From Gemmatimonas sp. (GTDB lineage Bacteria > Gemmatimonadota > Gemmatimonadetes > Gemmatimonadales > Gemmatimonadaceae), in the NCBI GenBank assembly GCA_023910675.1, contig JAAVWC010000030.1:1-46271 (forward strand): a stretch of DNA of 46,271 bases. The letters run 5' to 3'. Below, one piece after another: positions 34,274-42,914 of the stretch (position 1 is its first letter; every line of letters starts with the position of its first letter). Position numbers and translations under genes: made by a program. The notes beneath the pieces are model-generated. The model ran no database searches and was not told where the DNA came from. It saw only the letters and a program-made list of their open reading frames with translations.

Positions 34274-37200
34274 AGACCGAGCTCCAGCATGAACGTGAAC
34301 GTCTTGAAGATCGGGTACGTGAAGTAGTCCACGCGGTACGCAAACGGGTTACTGCCGCCGCCGGACACATCGGGATCGTAGCCGCTGTACTTGGTGCGGG
34401 TAAAGAGGTTGCGGCCAACCACGCCGAGGCGTGCCGTACGGCCATCGCTCATACCGAAGCGCTTGGTGATCGCCGACGGGATTTCGTAGTTCACGGCCAG
34501 TTCGCGCAAACGCACGTAGGAACCGTCTTCCACGAAGTACGAGTTGGCGTCGAAGTTGTTGTAGAACGTGGCGTAGTACGTGGTGGGCTTCCTCTCCACT
34601 TCCGGCTTGCTACGCTGGTCGAACGCCGGGTCACGCTGGTCGAAGAACGGCCACTGACGCGTGTAGTTGTAGATCTGGCCACCCTGCACCCAGTTCACCA
34701 CGGCCGTAACCGCAAACTTCTTCCAGTTGAGCTGGGTATTGAAGTTCAGGTTGAAGTCGGGGTTCACGTCGGCAATCTGACGCAGCGAGTTGCCGTCAGC
34801 ATCAAGGAACTTGATGGGGCGCTCGTTGATGGTGCGCCACGCCGACTTGGACACGTAGTAGCCTTCTTCGTTCAGCACGTAGTCGGCGGCGGTGCCGCTC
34901 AGACGATTGGCGGCAACCATCGACTCGACCTGCGATGCCGACTGCACCCACGAGCTGCCGTACACAATACCGAACGGCTGGCCCGGCGCGAGACGGAAGA
35001 TCGTGGTGTTGCCTACGGGCCCGACGAGGAACGGGGGCACTGCCAGACTGCGCACCTTCTGGCGCGTGCGGTCACCGGCCACGTTGACACGCCACAGGAA
35101 GTCCTTCTTGGAGGCCAGGACGGCACCCAGCAGCACTTCATGCGTCTTCCCTTCCAGCGAACCGGCATTGATCCACTGGTTGCGGAAACCAGTCGCCGAC
35201 GACACCGGCACGTTCAGAATCTGGTCGTCGGTGATCTTGCTGGAATAGCTGTACTCAAAGCTGAAGTTCTTCAGGAAATTGAGGTTGAAACCGCCTTCAA
35301 TTTCGCGGGAGAACGCCGGGCGAAGGTTCGGATTGCCCAAGGTGATCTTGACCGGGCTGCCGCCCTGAATGGCGAACTGCTCGTACTGCGCGTCAAACAC
35401 CGGACGGAGCCCCGCTTCACCGTACGACGCCCGCAGCTTGAATTCATCTACGCCCGGAAGCGTGATGTCTTCGCTCACGCGCCACGCGCCGGACAGACGC
35501 TTGAACGTCCTGGAGCGCTGGTCGTTGCCAAAGAGCGACGACTGGTCCTGACGGATCAGACCGTCAACGATGTAGCGGTCCTTGATATCGAACGTCGTAA
35601 TGGCAAAGAAGTTCTGATTGCGAATAGGCTGCGAGAACGAGCCCGGAATCACCGGGTTCTCGGGATCACGCGAGGCCGCCGAGAACTCCGTCACGCGCGG
35701 CACCGTGAGGGCCGTGGCCGCGACCGAGGTCTGCGAGTTCTGCTGGTCTTCGTACACCCAGGCCAGCTTCGTGGTGTTGGTAAACCACGACGTGCTCTTC
35801 ACGGCCGTCAGCGTTCCGCCGAGGTTGTAGGCCCGGGTAAGCGTCTCATTGTTGGAGATGCTCCCCTTGCCGACCGTACCAGTGGAGCCAATGTAGCCCA
35901 GCGGCACAAACGAACGGAACGTCCGCGAGCCACGGTCGAAGTTGCTGTTCGCCTCAGCCGTCAGCCAATTGGTGGGACGGTACCGGACCTTGATCAGCCC
36001 CGTGAAGCGGGCGCGATCGGCCGAATTCTGGATGGTATTCCAGCGGTACAACGGGTTGCTCACGTTGCCCGACGCCGGCGACTGTCGGATGGCGGCGGTG
36101 TACCGCGTGCTGTCCGGGTTGATGCCGTTGAGGTCGATGTTCGGCTCGAGGAACCGAAGACCGAACCAGGCATCGCCCGAGCTGTCGTCCGCCTGGTCGG
36201 CCTTGGACTGGCCGTAGAAGGCGCCCGTCTGGAAGTCGAGCTTGGGGTGCAGTTCCATGTCGAGGTTCAGGCGGAAGTTCTGGCGGTTGTAGCCGCTCAG
36301 AAGGTTCGCGATACCCTGATCCCGGGAGTTCTCGAACGAGGCGTTGAAGTTCGAGTTGGCGTTGCGCTGACCCACCGAGATGTAGTTGGTCATGAACTGC
36401 CCGGAGCGGAACACGTCTCCGAGCTGGTCGAACGTCTGCCTGTAGGAATTGTCCGAAATGCGGTCGTCTTCCTGAATGCGGTTGCCGTTGGCATCACGCA
36501 GGAAGTCCCCGTTCGCGCCCACCTTGTAGGGGTGCGAGAAGTTGTTCGGAATCGACTTGCGCAGGTCGTTGGAGCCGAACTCGTTGCGCACGGTGATCTG
36601 CGTGGATCCGGCCGCAAGGTTGGCGCCACGCTTGGTGAAGATCTGCACCACGCCGTTGGCGGCGTCAGAGCCGTACAGCGAGCTGGCCGCCGCGCCCTTG
36701 ATCACTTCGATGCGCTCGATGTCCTGCGCATTGATGTCGGCGAGCGAGATACGGGAGATGGTGCCGTCCACGATGATGAGCGGGTCCTGCGACCCGGTCA
36801 GTGACGTGGGGCCACGCAGCCGGATGCGGGGGGCCGAACCCGGCTCACCATTCACGGCCGTGACGCTGGCGCCGGCCACGCGGCCGCTGAGGGCCCCGAG
36901 CGGCGAAGACGCCGGTGCTTCCTTGATCTGGGCGTTATCGACGGCAGCCACCGAGAAGGTGGTCTTTTTCTGCGACGTCGCATCCGACACGCCGGTGGTC
37001 ACCACGGCCTCGAGATTCAGCACATCCTTCTCGAGGTTGAAATTCTGCTCGATCCGGCCGGCCGTCAGCGTGATGATGTGCTTGACGGGGCGATACCCGA
37101 TCGTGCGGGCGAGCACTGTGACCTGCTTGCCTCCGGCGCGCGCCGGGTCCACTGTGAAGGTGAAACGACCCTGCGCATCCGTCACGCTTCCGACGCCCAA

Positions 37201-37350
37201 CTCCACGATGCCAACCTGCGCACCGCCAAGGGGAGCCCCGTTTGTGGCGACCCGACCGGTCACGGTCGCGTTTTGTTGGGCCGAGAGTCCCGCAGCGGGA
37301 ATCACGGCCAGCGCAGCGGCGGCGACCAACCGACACATCTGGTGAAACAT
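34270..37350 (-). CDS. SusC/RagA family TonB-linked outer membrane receptor (second copy)
   Basis: 1026 residues. Signal peptide (VAAAALAVIPAAGLSAQ), carboxypeptidase-regulatory domain (ATVTGRVATNGAPLGGAQVG, about residues 28-110), linker with LEAVVTTGVSDATSQKKTTF, plug domain with IRLRGPTSLTGSQDPLIIVD and IERIEVIKGAAASSLYGSDA, then a long beta-barrel ending PIFKTFTFMLELGL. AGGAG five bases before ATG 37350 is a textbook ribosome binding site. The stop overlaps the SusD start. The promoter should lie in 37351-37515, shared with the divergent plug-like gene. Ligand unknown. Confidence 0.93.
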   Translation of the reverse strand: MFHQMCRLVAAAALAVIPAAGLSAQQNATVTGRVATNGAPLGGAQVGIVELGVGSVTDAQGRFTFTVDPARAGGKQVTVLARTIGYRPVKHIITLTAGRIEQNFNLEKDVLNLEAVVTTGVSDATSQKKTTFSVAAVDNAQIKEAPASSPLGALSGRVAGASVTAVNGEPGSAPRIRLRGPTSLTGSQDPLIIVDGTISRISLADINAQDIERIEVIKGAAASSLYGSDAANGVVQIFTKRGANLAAGSTQITVRNEFGSNDLRKSIPNNFSHPYKVGANGDFLRDANGNRIQEDDRISDNSYRQTFDQLGDVFRSGQFMTNYISVGQRNANSNFNASFENSRDQGIANLLSGYNRQNFRLNLDMELHPKLDFQTGAFYGQSKADQADDSSGDAWFGLRFLEPNIDLNGINPDSTRYTAAIRQSPASGNVSNPLYRWNTIQNSADRARFTGLIKVRYRPTNWLTAEANSNFDRGSRTFRSFVPLGYIGSTGTVGKGSISNNETLTRAYNLGGTLTAVKSTSWFTNTTKLAWVYEDQQNSQTSVAATALTVPRVTEFSAASRDPENPVIPGSFSQPIRNQNFFAITTFDIKDRYIVDGLIRQDQSSLFGNDQRSRTFKRLSGAWRVSEDITLPGVDEFKLRASYGEAGLRPVFDAQYEQFAIQGGSPVKITLGNPNLRPAFSREIEGGFNLNFLKNFSFEYSYSSKITDDQILNVPVSSATGFRNQWINAGSLEGKTHEVLLGAVLASKKDFLWRVNVAGDRTRQKVRSLAVPPFLVGPVGNTTIFRLAPGQPFGIVYGSSWVQSASQVESMVAANRLSGTAADYVLNEEGYYVSKSAWRTINERPIKFLDADGNSLRQIADVNPDFNLNFNTQLNWKKFAVTAVVNWVQGGQIYNYTRQWPFFDQRDPAFDQRSKPEVERKPTTYYATFYNNFDANSYFVEDGSYVRLRELAVNYEIPSAITKRFGMSDGRTARLGVVGRNLFTRTKYSGYDPDVSGGGSNPFAYRVDYFTYPIFKTFTFMLELGL

Positions 37351-37515
37351 TCAAGCTCCTGGTTCTTTGGGACGAAACGCTCGTCCCGGTCTAATGCGAC
37401 TTGACGACCCGTCACGCCGACACGGCCCAACCTGTGGCTTTTTCCGCCACTTCGCAATCGTTTCCTTTCGGTTTGGTCACAGATTCCATTCATATCGCGG
37501 CGGCAAAGTGGTTAC

Positions 37516-38370
37516 GTGGACACACCCTCTCAACCGTCAGCTGAGACTTCACCAGTGCTGAGGCATTTTCTGGTCAACCGGAGCCGGGTCGTGCGTACGA
37601 CCGGTCTGTCCCTGGTCATCGGCATGTTCATAGCGGTTCGTCCCGGGATTGCCCAGTCGTCGGCAACGCTGTCGGGGCGGATTCTCGATGCCACGACCGG
37701 CGCGCCGGTGGTGGCGGCCACCATTGCCGTGACGACCACCGGCGGCAGTGCCCGGACCGACTCACTGGGGCGGTATCGCCTGGAGGGACTCAAGGTCGGT
37801 ATCCATCGCTTTCTGGTCAGTGCTCCCGGCTACTCGCGAGGGAGCGTGACGCTCGCGTTTGCGGCCAAGGAGCGCATGGAGCGCGATCTGGAGATCGAAC
37901 CCGTCGCGGCGCCGGGAACGACGGGCGTCGTGGGAGCAGATACGGCACGAGCCCAAGTGTTACCCAAGGTTCCGGTGACGGCCGATGCGGCCCCGGGACG
38001 ACGCTTCACCGACTTTGAACGGCGGCGTGCCACCGGCCGCGGGCAGTACATGACGCGCGCGGAGATGGAAGCGTTCAACGTCTATACGTTGCAAGACGCC
38101 ATGCGGAACATGCGCGGGGTGAAATTCAACTGCACCGGTGGCGTGTGCCGAGCACAAATGGTGCGGGCTCCTCTGGGCTGCCCCCCTGAGTACGTCGTGG
38201 ACGAACGGATCGACAATACCTTTGGACCGGTGATTCCCGTGCGCGACATCCAGGCCCTTGAGGTCTACACGGGGGTGTCCGATGTGCCCGGGGAATTTGC
38301 CGGGCGCAACTCCGGCTGCGGCGTCATCGTGATCTGGACCACGGCGGGGCGCGAGCCGCGGCGCAAGTAA
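37516..38370 (+). CDS. Short TonB-receptor-like protein: regulatory beta domain plus plug-like domain, no barrel
   Basis: 284 residues starting with GTG 37516. Export signal VVRTTGLSLVIGMFIAVRPG ending IAQS, then a carboxypeptidase-regulatory domain (SATLSGRILDATTGAPVVAA, about residues 49-125). After a linker, a plug-like part follows: MTRAEMEAFNVYTLQDAMRN, GCPPEYVVDERIDNTFGPVI and IQALEVYTGVSDVPGEFAGR. It ends CGVIVIWTTAGREPRRK, where a receptor would start its beta-barrel, so no pore is encoded. Four cysteines in the plug part may form disulphides. Similar barrel-less proteins could be decoys, sensors or scaffold proteins; that is inference. An internal start (GTG 37591) is possible. Transcribed away from the second SusC gene. 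Confidence 0.75.
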   Translation: MDTPSQPSAETSPVLRHFLVNRSRVVRTTGLSLVIGMFIAVRPGIAQSSATLSGRILDATTGAPVVAATIAVTTTGGSARTDSLGRYRLEGLKVGIHRFLVSAPGYSRGSVTLAFAAKERMERDLEIEPVAAPGTTGVVGADTARAQVLPKVPVTADAAPGRRFTDFERRRATGRGQYMTRAEMEAFNVYTLQDAMRNMRGVKFNCTGGVCRAQMVRAPLGCPPEYVVDERIDNTFGPVIPVRDIQALEVYTGVSDVPGEFAGRNSGCGVIVIWTTAGREPRRK

Positions 38371-38422
38371 GTTGAGGATGTCGTGCGAGACTGGAGCATT
38401 CCTCGACGACGGGGTCCCGTTG

Positions 38423-38530
38423 AACAGCTCCACGGATAGCAACTGATGGGTCACGGAGGGAACACGGATATCGCAAGCTGTTAATCCGGGTGCAGTCCGT
38501 GCCCCATCAGTTTTCATCCGTGGTGCTGTT
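38423..38530. repeat. Imperfect inverted repeat with CACGGAT motifs between convergent genes
   Basis: The arms 38423-38457 and 38496-38530 are 35 bases each and match at 30 positions as inverted repeats, with AACTGATGGG and CCACGGAT blocks perfect. The 38-base middle holds a further smaller inverted repeat (ACACGGAT and ATCCGGGT). It lies in the 193-bp gap between the convergent plug-like and MATE genes. It could serve as a terminator for both (ends with GTTTTC on the plus side) or be a small mobile or REP-like sequence. Confidence 0.7.
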
Positions 38531-38563
38531 TTGGTAGTTCGCGCATGCGACAAATCTTCAAGA

Positions 38564-39985
38564 CTACCGCCCCTGTAGGCCCAGTTGGATCTTCCGCCAC
38601 TTCCCCTGCTCGAAGCGCCACACACTGAGCAGGCAGCGCATGGCGTGACCCATCAGGATGGCAGTCCAGATGTGCCACGTCTGCAGCTGCTGCGTGCTTT
38701 GCATGAAGGTCAGGAAGCCGATGGGCAACGCGAACTGCGAGACCAGCGTGATGTAGAGCGGGCTGCGCGTGTCCCCCGTGCCCTGCAACCCACCCGTGAA
38801 GGTGAGCGCGACCGTGATGAACAATCCGGACACGCTGAGAAACCGCAGCAACTCGCGACCAATGCGCAGTACGCCGGGCTCGGACATACCAAAAAGACCC
38901 AACAGGACGTCGGGAATGGCGACAAACAGCGCGCCCACGACCACGGCGATGCCGAGCCCGAAGCGGGCGGCGACCCGCACCGCATCGCGGCTCCGGTCAG
39001 GAAACCCGGCCCCGAGATTCTGGCCGGCCACCGTGGCGGCGGCCCCCATGAGCCCCACCGACGTCCACGTCACCAGCGAAAAGAGTTCTGTATAGCCTAC
39101 GGCGTACGCCGCCTGCGCTTCAGCACTCTCCGCGGTGGACCCGATGAAGCGCAGCAGCAGCACCCCGGCAATGTTCATGGCAATGCCCTGCACGCCGGTG
39201 GGTAACCCAAACCGGAAGAGCGCCCGGATAATCTCCCAATCGGGGCGCCACGACATGCCGCGGAAGTCGATCACCCACGCCCCACTGAACAACTTCCAGA
39301 TCGCGTAGACCGAGACCAACGCGCTCGAAATCATCATGCCGGCCGCGGCGCCGGCAGTCCCCATCTCCGGAAACGGGCCGTATCCGCGAATGAGCAGCAC
39401 GTTGAACAGCACATTGCCGATGGTGAGCGCAATGCCAAGGCGCAGCGGCGTGCGGGCATCACCGGCGCTGCGCAAGGCGCCGCCCAGCATGAAGAACATC
39501 ATCATGCCGAACCCGAAGACGAACATGATGCGCAAGTACGGCAGCGCCTCCACCTGCACCGCCGCCGACGCGTTGACGAGCCCCAGCAAGGTGGGGGCCA
39601 ACAGGTACCCCATCGGAGCAAGCACACCCACCGACAGCACCAACGCCAGCAGGAACGCCTGCGACGCGGCGCGGTTCACCCCCGCTTCATCACCGGCGCC
39701 GGCAAAACGTGCCACCAGCACCCCCATCCCGCTGAACAGGGACGAGATGAAGACCATCACCACCAGAAAGATCTGGAACCCGACCCCGATCGCGGCGTTT
39801 CCGGCAAAGCCGACAAAGTTGCCCACCAGCGCATGATCAATCATGCCCTGCAGCCCACTAATGACGTTCTGCAGAACCGTGGGCCACGCCACCTTCCACA
39901 CCGCCGGACCGATCGGCCCCTCCACAATGGAGCGGTCGATCTTGCGGGCGTTGGTGGTGCTGGATGCAGGAGAAGTGGTGGCCAC
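38564..39985 (-). CDS. MATE family multidrug/sodium efflux transporter
   Basis: 473 residues with about 12 membrane helices in two similar halves. First half: PTVLQNVISGLQGMIDHALV and GVGFQIFLVVMVFISSLFSG; second half: LFRFGLPTGVQGIAMNIAGV and AYAVGYTELFSLVTWTSVGL. It ends with the basic tail FEQGKWRKIQLGLQGR. MATE proteins use sodium or proton gradients to expel cationic drugs or metabolites. The start is GTG 39985, 12 bases after the paaZ stop, so it looks like the last gene of the phenylacetate operon. It could export toxic intermediates or byproducts, but this is inference. The C-terminus is the closest relative of the remnant at 30773-30928. Confidence 0.92.
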   Translation of the reverse strand: MATTSPASSTTNARKIDRSIVEGPIGPAVWKVAWPTVLQNVISGLQGMIDHALVGNFVGFAGNAAIGVGFQIFLVVMVFISSLFSGMGVLVARFAGAGDEAGVNRAASQAFLLALVLSVGVLAPMGYLLAPTLLGLVNASAAVQVEALPYLRIMFVFGFGMMMFFMLGGALRSAGDARTPLRLGIALTIGNVLFNVLLIRGYGPFPEMGTAGAAAGMMISSALVSVYAIWKLFSGAWVIDFRGMSWRPDWEIIRALFRFGLPTGVQGIAMNIAGVLLLRFIGSTAESAEAQAAYAVGYTELFSLVTWTSVGLMGAAATVAGQNLGAGFPDRSRDAVRVAARFGLGIAVVVGALFVAIPDVLLGLFGMSEPGVLRIGRELLRFLSVSGLFITVALTFTGGLQGTGDTRSPLYITLVSQFALPIGFLTFMQSTQQLQTWHIWTAILMGHAMRCLLSVWRFEQGKWRKIQLGLQGR

Positions 39986-39997
39986 GACGATGGGTGC

Positions 39998-42070
39998 TCA
40001 GGCGGCCTGTGGGGAGGGCGGCGCCGCGGCGGCACTACGACGCACCAGCGTGAGAATGGAGTAGACGGCCACGGGTTCCTCGAGCTGGTTCATCACCTCC
40101 ACATCCCACTCCACGACGCCCTGCGGAATCGTCCCCTCGGGCGTGTCTTTCGCCGTCTTCTGCTTGGCGGTGAGCCGCACATGAATGGTGTCGCCGGGAT
40201 ACACGGGCTTGGTGAAACGCAGCTTCTCCAGGCCGTAGTTGGCCAGCACGGGGCCGAGGTCAGGGTCGACGAACAGTCCGGCCGCGGCCGACACGATGAA
40301 GTAGCCGTGCGCCACGCGTCCTTCGAAGACGCCGTTGCTGCGCGCGTCGTCGTCGTTCATATGCGCGTAGAAGGTATCACCACTGAGCTTGGCGAATGCT
40401 TCGACGTCTTCGAGGGTGATCGTCCGCGTGTTGGTGATGATCGTGTCGCCCACCACCAATTCATCGAACGTCTTGCGGAAGGGATGCACCGTATCGGTCT
40501 TCTCTTCGGCGCCCTTGGTCCACTCGCGCGTGATGGCGGTGAGCATGCTCGGGCTGCCCTGTAGCGCCACACGTTGCAGATAATGCGTAACGCCACGCGC
40601 GCCGCCCATTTCTTCGCCGCCACCGGCCCGTCCCGGCCCCCCGTGCACCAGGTTGGGCAGCGGGGATCCGTGGCCGGTGCTTTCCTTCGCGCTCGTGCGG
40701 TCGAGCACCAGCATGCGCCCGTGATAGCAGGCCGCGCCGAGAATGATGTCCTGCGCCACACGCGGATCGTGCGTGATGAGTGAGCCCACGAGCGAGCCAC
40801 GCCCCATCCGCGCGAGTTGCACGGCTTCACCAAGGTCGCGGTACGGCATGACCGTGTTGACGGGACCGAACGCTTCGATATCGTGCGGCTCGAGGCGGTT
40901 GAGCGCATCGGCGCAGTAGAGCAACTCGGGCGCAAAGAACGCGCCCTTTTCGCGATCGGCACCCACCACCTGGAAGTCACCACCACCGTACACGCGTTCG
41001 GCCGCCGCACGAATAGCCTGGGCGCTCGATGCTACCGACGCCATCTGTCCGCGCGAGGCCAGCGGGCCCATACGGACGCCTTCCGTGGTGGGGTCACCAA
41101 TGCTGGTGCTCGCGAGACGCTTGGAGAGCGCCTGAATGACCGCCTCTTCAAGACCGGCCGGTACGATGGTGCGACGGATGGCCGTGCACTTCTGCCCGGC
41201 CTTCGTCGTCATCTCGCGCGTGACTTCCTTGATGAACAAATCGAACTCTTCGGTACCCGGCACCGCATCGGGCCCAAGGATGGAGCAGTTGAGCGAGTCG
41301 GCTTCCATGTTGAAGCGCACCGAATGCTGCATGATGCTGGGCGCCGCCTTGAGCTTCTGGCCGGTTGCGGCCGAGCCGGTGAAGGCCACGATGTCCTGCT
41401 CTTCGACATGCTCGAGCAAGGTGCGCGCTTCGCCGCAGATGAGCTGCAACGCCCCTTTGGGAAACTCGTTCGTCTCGATGATGGCCTTGAACACGGCATG
41501 CGTAAGGTGGCTGCCGGTCGTGCTCGGCTTCACGATGCACGGCACGCCGGCGAGCAACGCCGGCGCAAGCTTCTCGAGCATCCCCCACACGGGAAAGTTG
41601 AAGGCGTTGATGTGCACCGCCGCGCCTTCCATGGGCACGAGAATGTGCCGGCCAACGAACGTGCCGTTCTTGGAGAGCGGTTCGGTGGGGCCTTCCACGT
41701 GGAAACGTTCGTTGGTGAACTCCCGACGCCCACGGCTGGCGTAGGCAAAGAAGGTGGCAATGCCGCCTTCGATATCGACCCACGAGTCGGCACGCGTTGC
41801 CCCGGTCATGTACGAGAGCGGATAGAACTCTTCTTTGCGCTCCATGAGCGCGATCGCCACGCGCTTGAGCATCAGCGCGCGCTGATGGAAGGTGTACGAG
41901 CGCAACACCGGACCGCCCACGCGGCGCGCGTACTGCAGCATGGCCTTGAAGTCGAGGCCATGACTGGATGTCTCACCGATCACATCACCGGTGACGGCAT
42001 GAATGAGTTCGGTCTTGGGAGCCAGACCGTCCACCCACTCACCAAGCGCAAAGTTCTGCAAGTGCAACAT
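39998..42070 (-). CDS. paaZ: Bifunctional PaaZ: oxepin-CoA hydrolase / 3-oxo-5,6-dehydrosuberyl-CoA semialdehyde dehydrogenase
   Basis: 690 residues in two domains. Residues 1 to about 520 are an aldehyde dehydrogenase: HINAFNFPVWGMLEKLAPAL, VAFTGSAATGQ for NADP binding, the glutamate in RFNMEADSLN and the nucleophile Cys295 in TKAGQKCTAIRRTI. From about residue 545 comes a MaoC-type hydratase with LSGDTFYAHMNDDDARSNGV and RVAHGYFIVSAAAGLF, holding the Asp/His pair. In phenylacetate breakdown the hydratase opens the oxepin-CoA ring and the dehydrogenase oxidises the reactive aldehyde before it cyclises. The ATG at 42070 overlaps the paaY stop as TGATG. The full length and motif set suggest an active enzyme. 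Confidence 0.95.
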   Translation of the reverse strand: MLHLQNFALGEWVDGLAPKTELIHAVTGDVIGETSSHGLDFKAMLQYARRVGGPVLRSYTFHQRALMLKRVAIALMERKEEFYPLSYMTGATRADSWVDIEGGIATFFAYASRGRREFTNERFHVEGPTEPLSKNGTFVGRHILVPMEGAAVHINAFNFPVWGMLEKLAPALLAGVPCIVKPSTTGSHLTHAVFKAIIETNEFPKGALQLICGEARTLLEHVEEQDIVAFTGSAATGQKLKAAPSIMQHSVRFNMEADSLNCSILGPDAVPGTEEFDLFIKEVTREMTTKAGQKCTAIRRTIVPAGLEEAVIQALSKRLASTSIGDPTTEGVRMGPLASRGQMASVASSAQAIRAAAERVYGGGDFQVVGADREKGAFFAPELLYCADALNRLEPHDIEAFGPVNTVMPYRDLGEAVQLARMGRGSLVGSLITHDPRVAQDIILGAACYHGRMLVLDRTSAKESTGHGSPLPNLVHGGPGRAGGGEEMGGARGVTHYLQRVALQGSPSMLTAITREWTKGAEEKTDTVHPFRKTFDELVVGDTIITNTRTITLEDVEAFAKLSGDTFYAHMNDDDARSNGVFEGRVAHGYFIVSAAAGLFVDPDLGPVLANYGLEKLRFTKPVYPGDTIHVRLTAKQKTAKDTPEGTIPQGVVEWDVEVMNQLEEPVAVYSILTLVRRSAAAAPPSPQAA

Positions 42071-42681
42071 CACCGGGTCTCCGTGCTGGAACGCTGAGTG
42101 TCTTTCCAATTCTTCAGGATGGCCGACTGCACTGGGCGGTCGGCCGGGATTTCACGTAACGGCTCAACCGGATGCCACGCACTACGCATGGCGGCCGGCA
42201 ACTGCTGATAGAGCGCGGTGCCTTCGGACTTCCACGCGAGCATTTCATCACTCACGTCTTTCACGATCTTGGCCGGGTTGCCCACCACGACCTTCCGATC
42301 GGGGACGACCATATCGGTGGGCACGAAGCACAGCGCTCCCACCACACAGCCGCTGCCGATGACCGCGTTGTCCATGATCACGGCGTTCATCCCCACCAGC
42401 GAGTTGGCTCCGATGCGCGCGCCGTGCACGATGGCTCCATGCCCGATATGCGCCCCCGCTTCGAGCGTCACCACCACACCAGGAAACATGTGAATCGTGC
42501 AGTTCTCCTGCACGTTGCACCCGTCCTCGATCACGATGCCACCCCAATCGCCACGAATCGCGGCACCGGGACCCACATACACATCGCGCCCGATGACCAC
42601 GTTGCCCGTGACCGAAGCCTGCGGATGCACGAACGCACTCTCGTGGACGACGGGGATGAATCCTTCAAAGGCGTAGATCAT
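42070..42681 (-). CDS. paaY: PaaY, hexapeptide-repeat thioesterase/gamma-carbonic-anhydrase-like protein
   Basis: 203 residues. Left-handed beta-helix made of hexapeptide turns: SVTGNVVIGRDVYVGPGAAI, IHMFPGVVVTLEAGAHIGHG and AIVHGARIGANSLVGMNAVI. Two histidines in HIGHG and one in IHMF mark the zinc site of gamma-carbonic-anhydrase-like trimers. PaaY acts as a thioesterase that rescues CoA from dead-end products of the pathway. The start is ATG 42681 (MIYAFEGFIPVVHESAFVHP); the frame is open upstream to 42846, but that part runs through the palindromic repeat. It overlaps paaZ and is separated from paaJ by the repeat 42683-42914. Confidence 0.92.
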   Translation of the reverse strand: MIYAFEGFIPVVHESAFVHPQASVTGNVVIGRDVYVGPGAAIRGDWGGIVIEDGCNVQENCTIHMFPGVVVTLEAGAHIGHGAIVHGARIGANSLVGMNAVIMDNAVIGSGCVVGALCFVPTDMVVPDRKVVVGNPAKIVKDVSDEMLAWKSEGTALYQQLPAAMRSAWHPVEPLREIPADRPVQSAILKNWKDTQRSSTETR

Positions 42682-42682
42682 G

Positions 42683-42914
42683 ACTGAGAACTGAGAACTG
42701 AGTGCTGAGAAGTGAGAGTCGAGAGCTGAGAGCTCAGAGACGAGACGTTGATAGGGGTGAGAGTCGAGCTGGCCAGCGGCGAGAAGCGAGATGTACTGCG
42801 GTGGTGGTCCCCCTGGCTTCTCGCTGCTGGCCAGCTCGACTCTCACCGCCTATCCAGAACTCAGCTCTGAGCTCTGAGTTCTGAGTTCTGAGTTCTGAGA
42901 TCTCAGTTCTCAGT
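42683..42914. repeat. Quasi-palindromic repeat filling the paaJ-paaY gap
   Basis: The outer ends are perfect inverted copies: ACTGAGAACTGAG (42683-42695) and CTCAGTTCTCAGT (42902-42914). Inside lie heptameric units of CTGAGAA/CTGAGAG type on the left (to about 42740) and TTCTGAG type on the right (42860-42900). The core is a hairpin: arms 42756-42787 and 42816-42847 are 32 bases with one mismatch (for example GAGTCGAGCTGGCCAGC), extended by GATAGG/CCTATC with one gap, around a 28-base loop. The right end contains the TGA stop of paaJ (42910-42912). The left end begins just 2 bases from the paaY ATG. No gene is inside. Confidence 0.9.

Noticed and set aside
34891..36804. Plus-strand frames of up to 554 codons antisense to the second SusC gene
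   Set aside because: No domain content; opposite the well-supported receptor.
42682..42846. N-terminal extension of PaaY
   Set aside because: It runs through the palindrome; known PaaY proteins start close to MIYAFEGF.
42683..42914. CRISPR array or phase-variation cassette in the paaJ-paaY gap
   Set aside because: Repeats are 7 bases, degenerate and without spacers, and no cas or recombinase gene is near.
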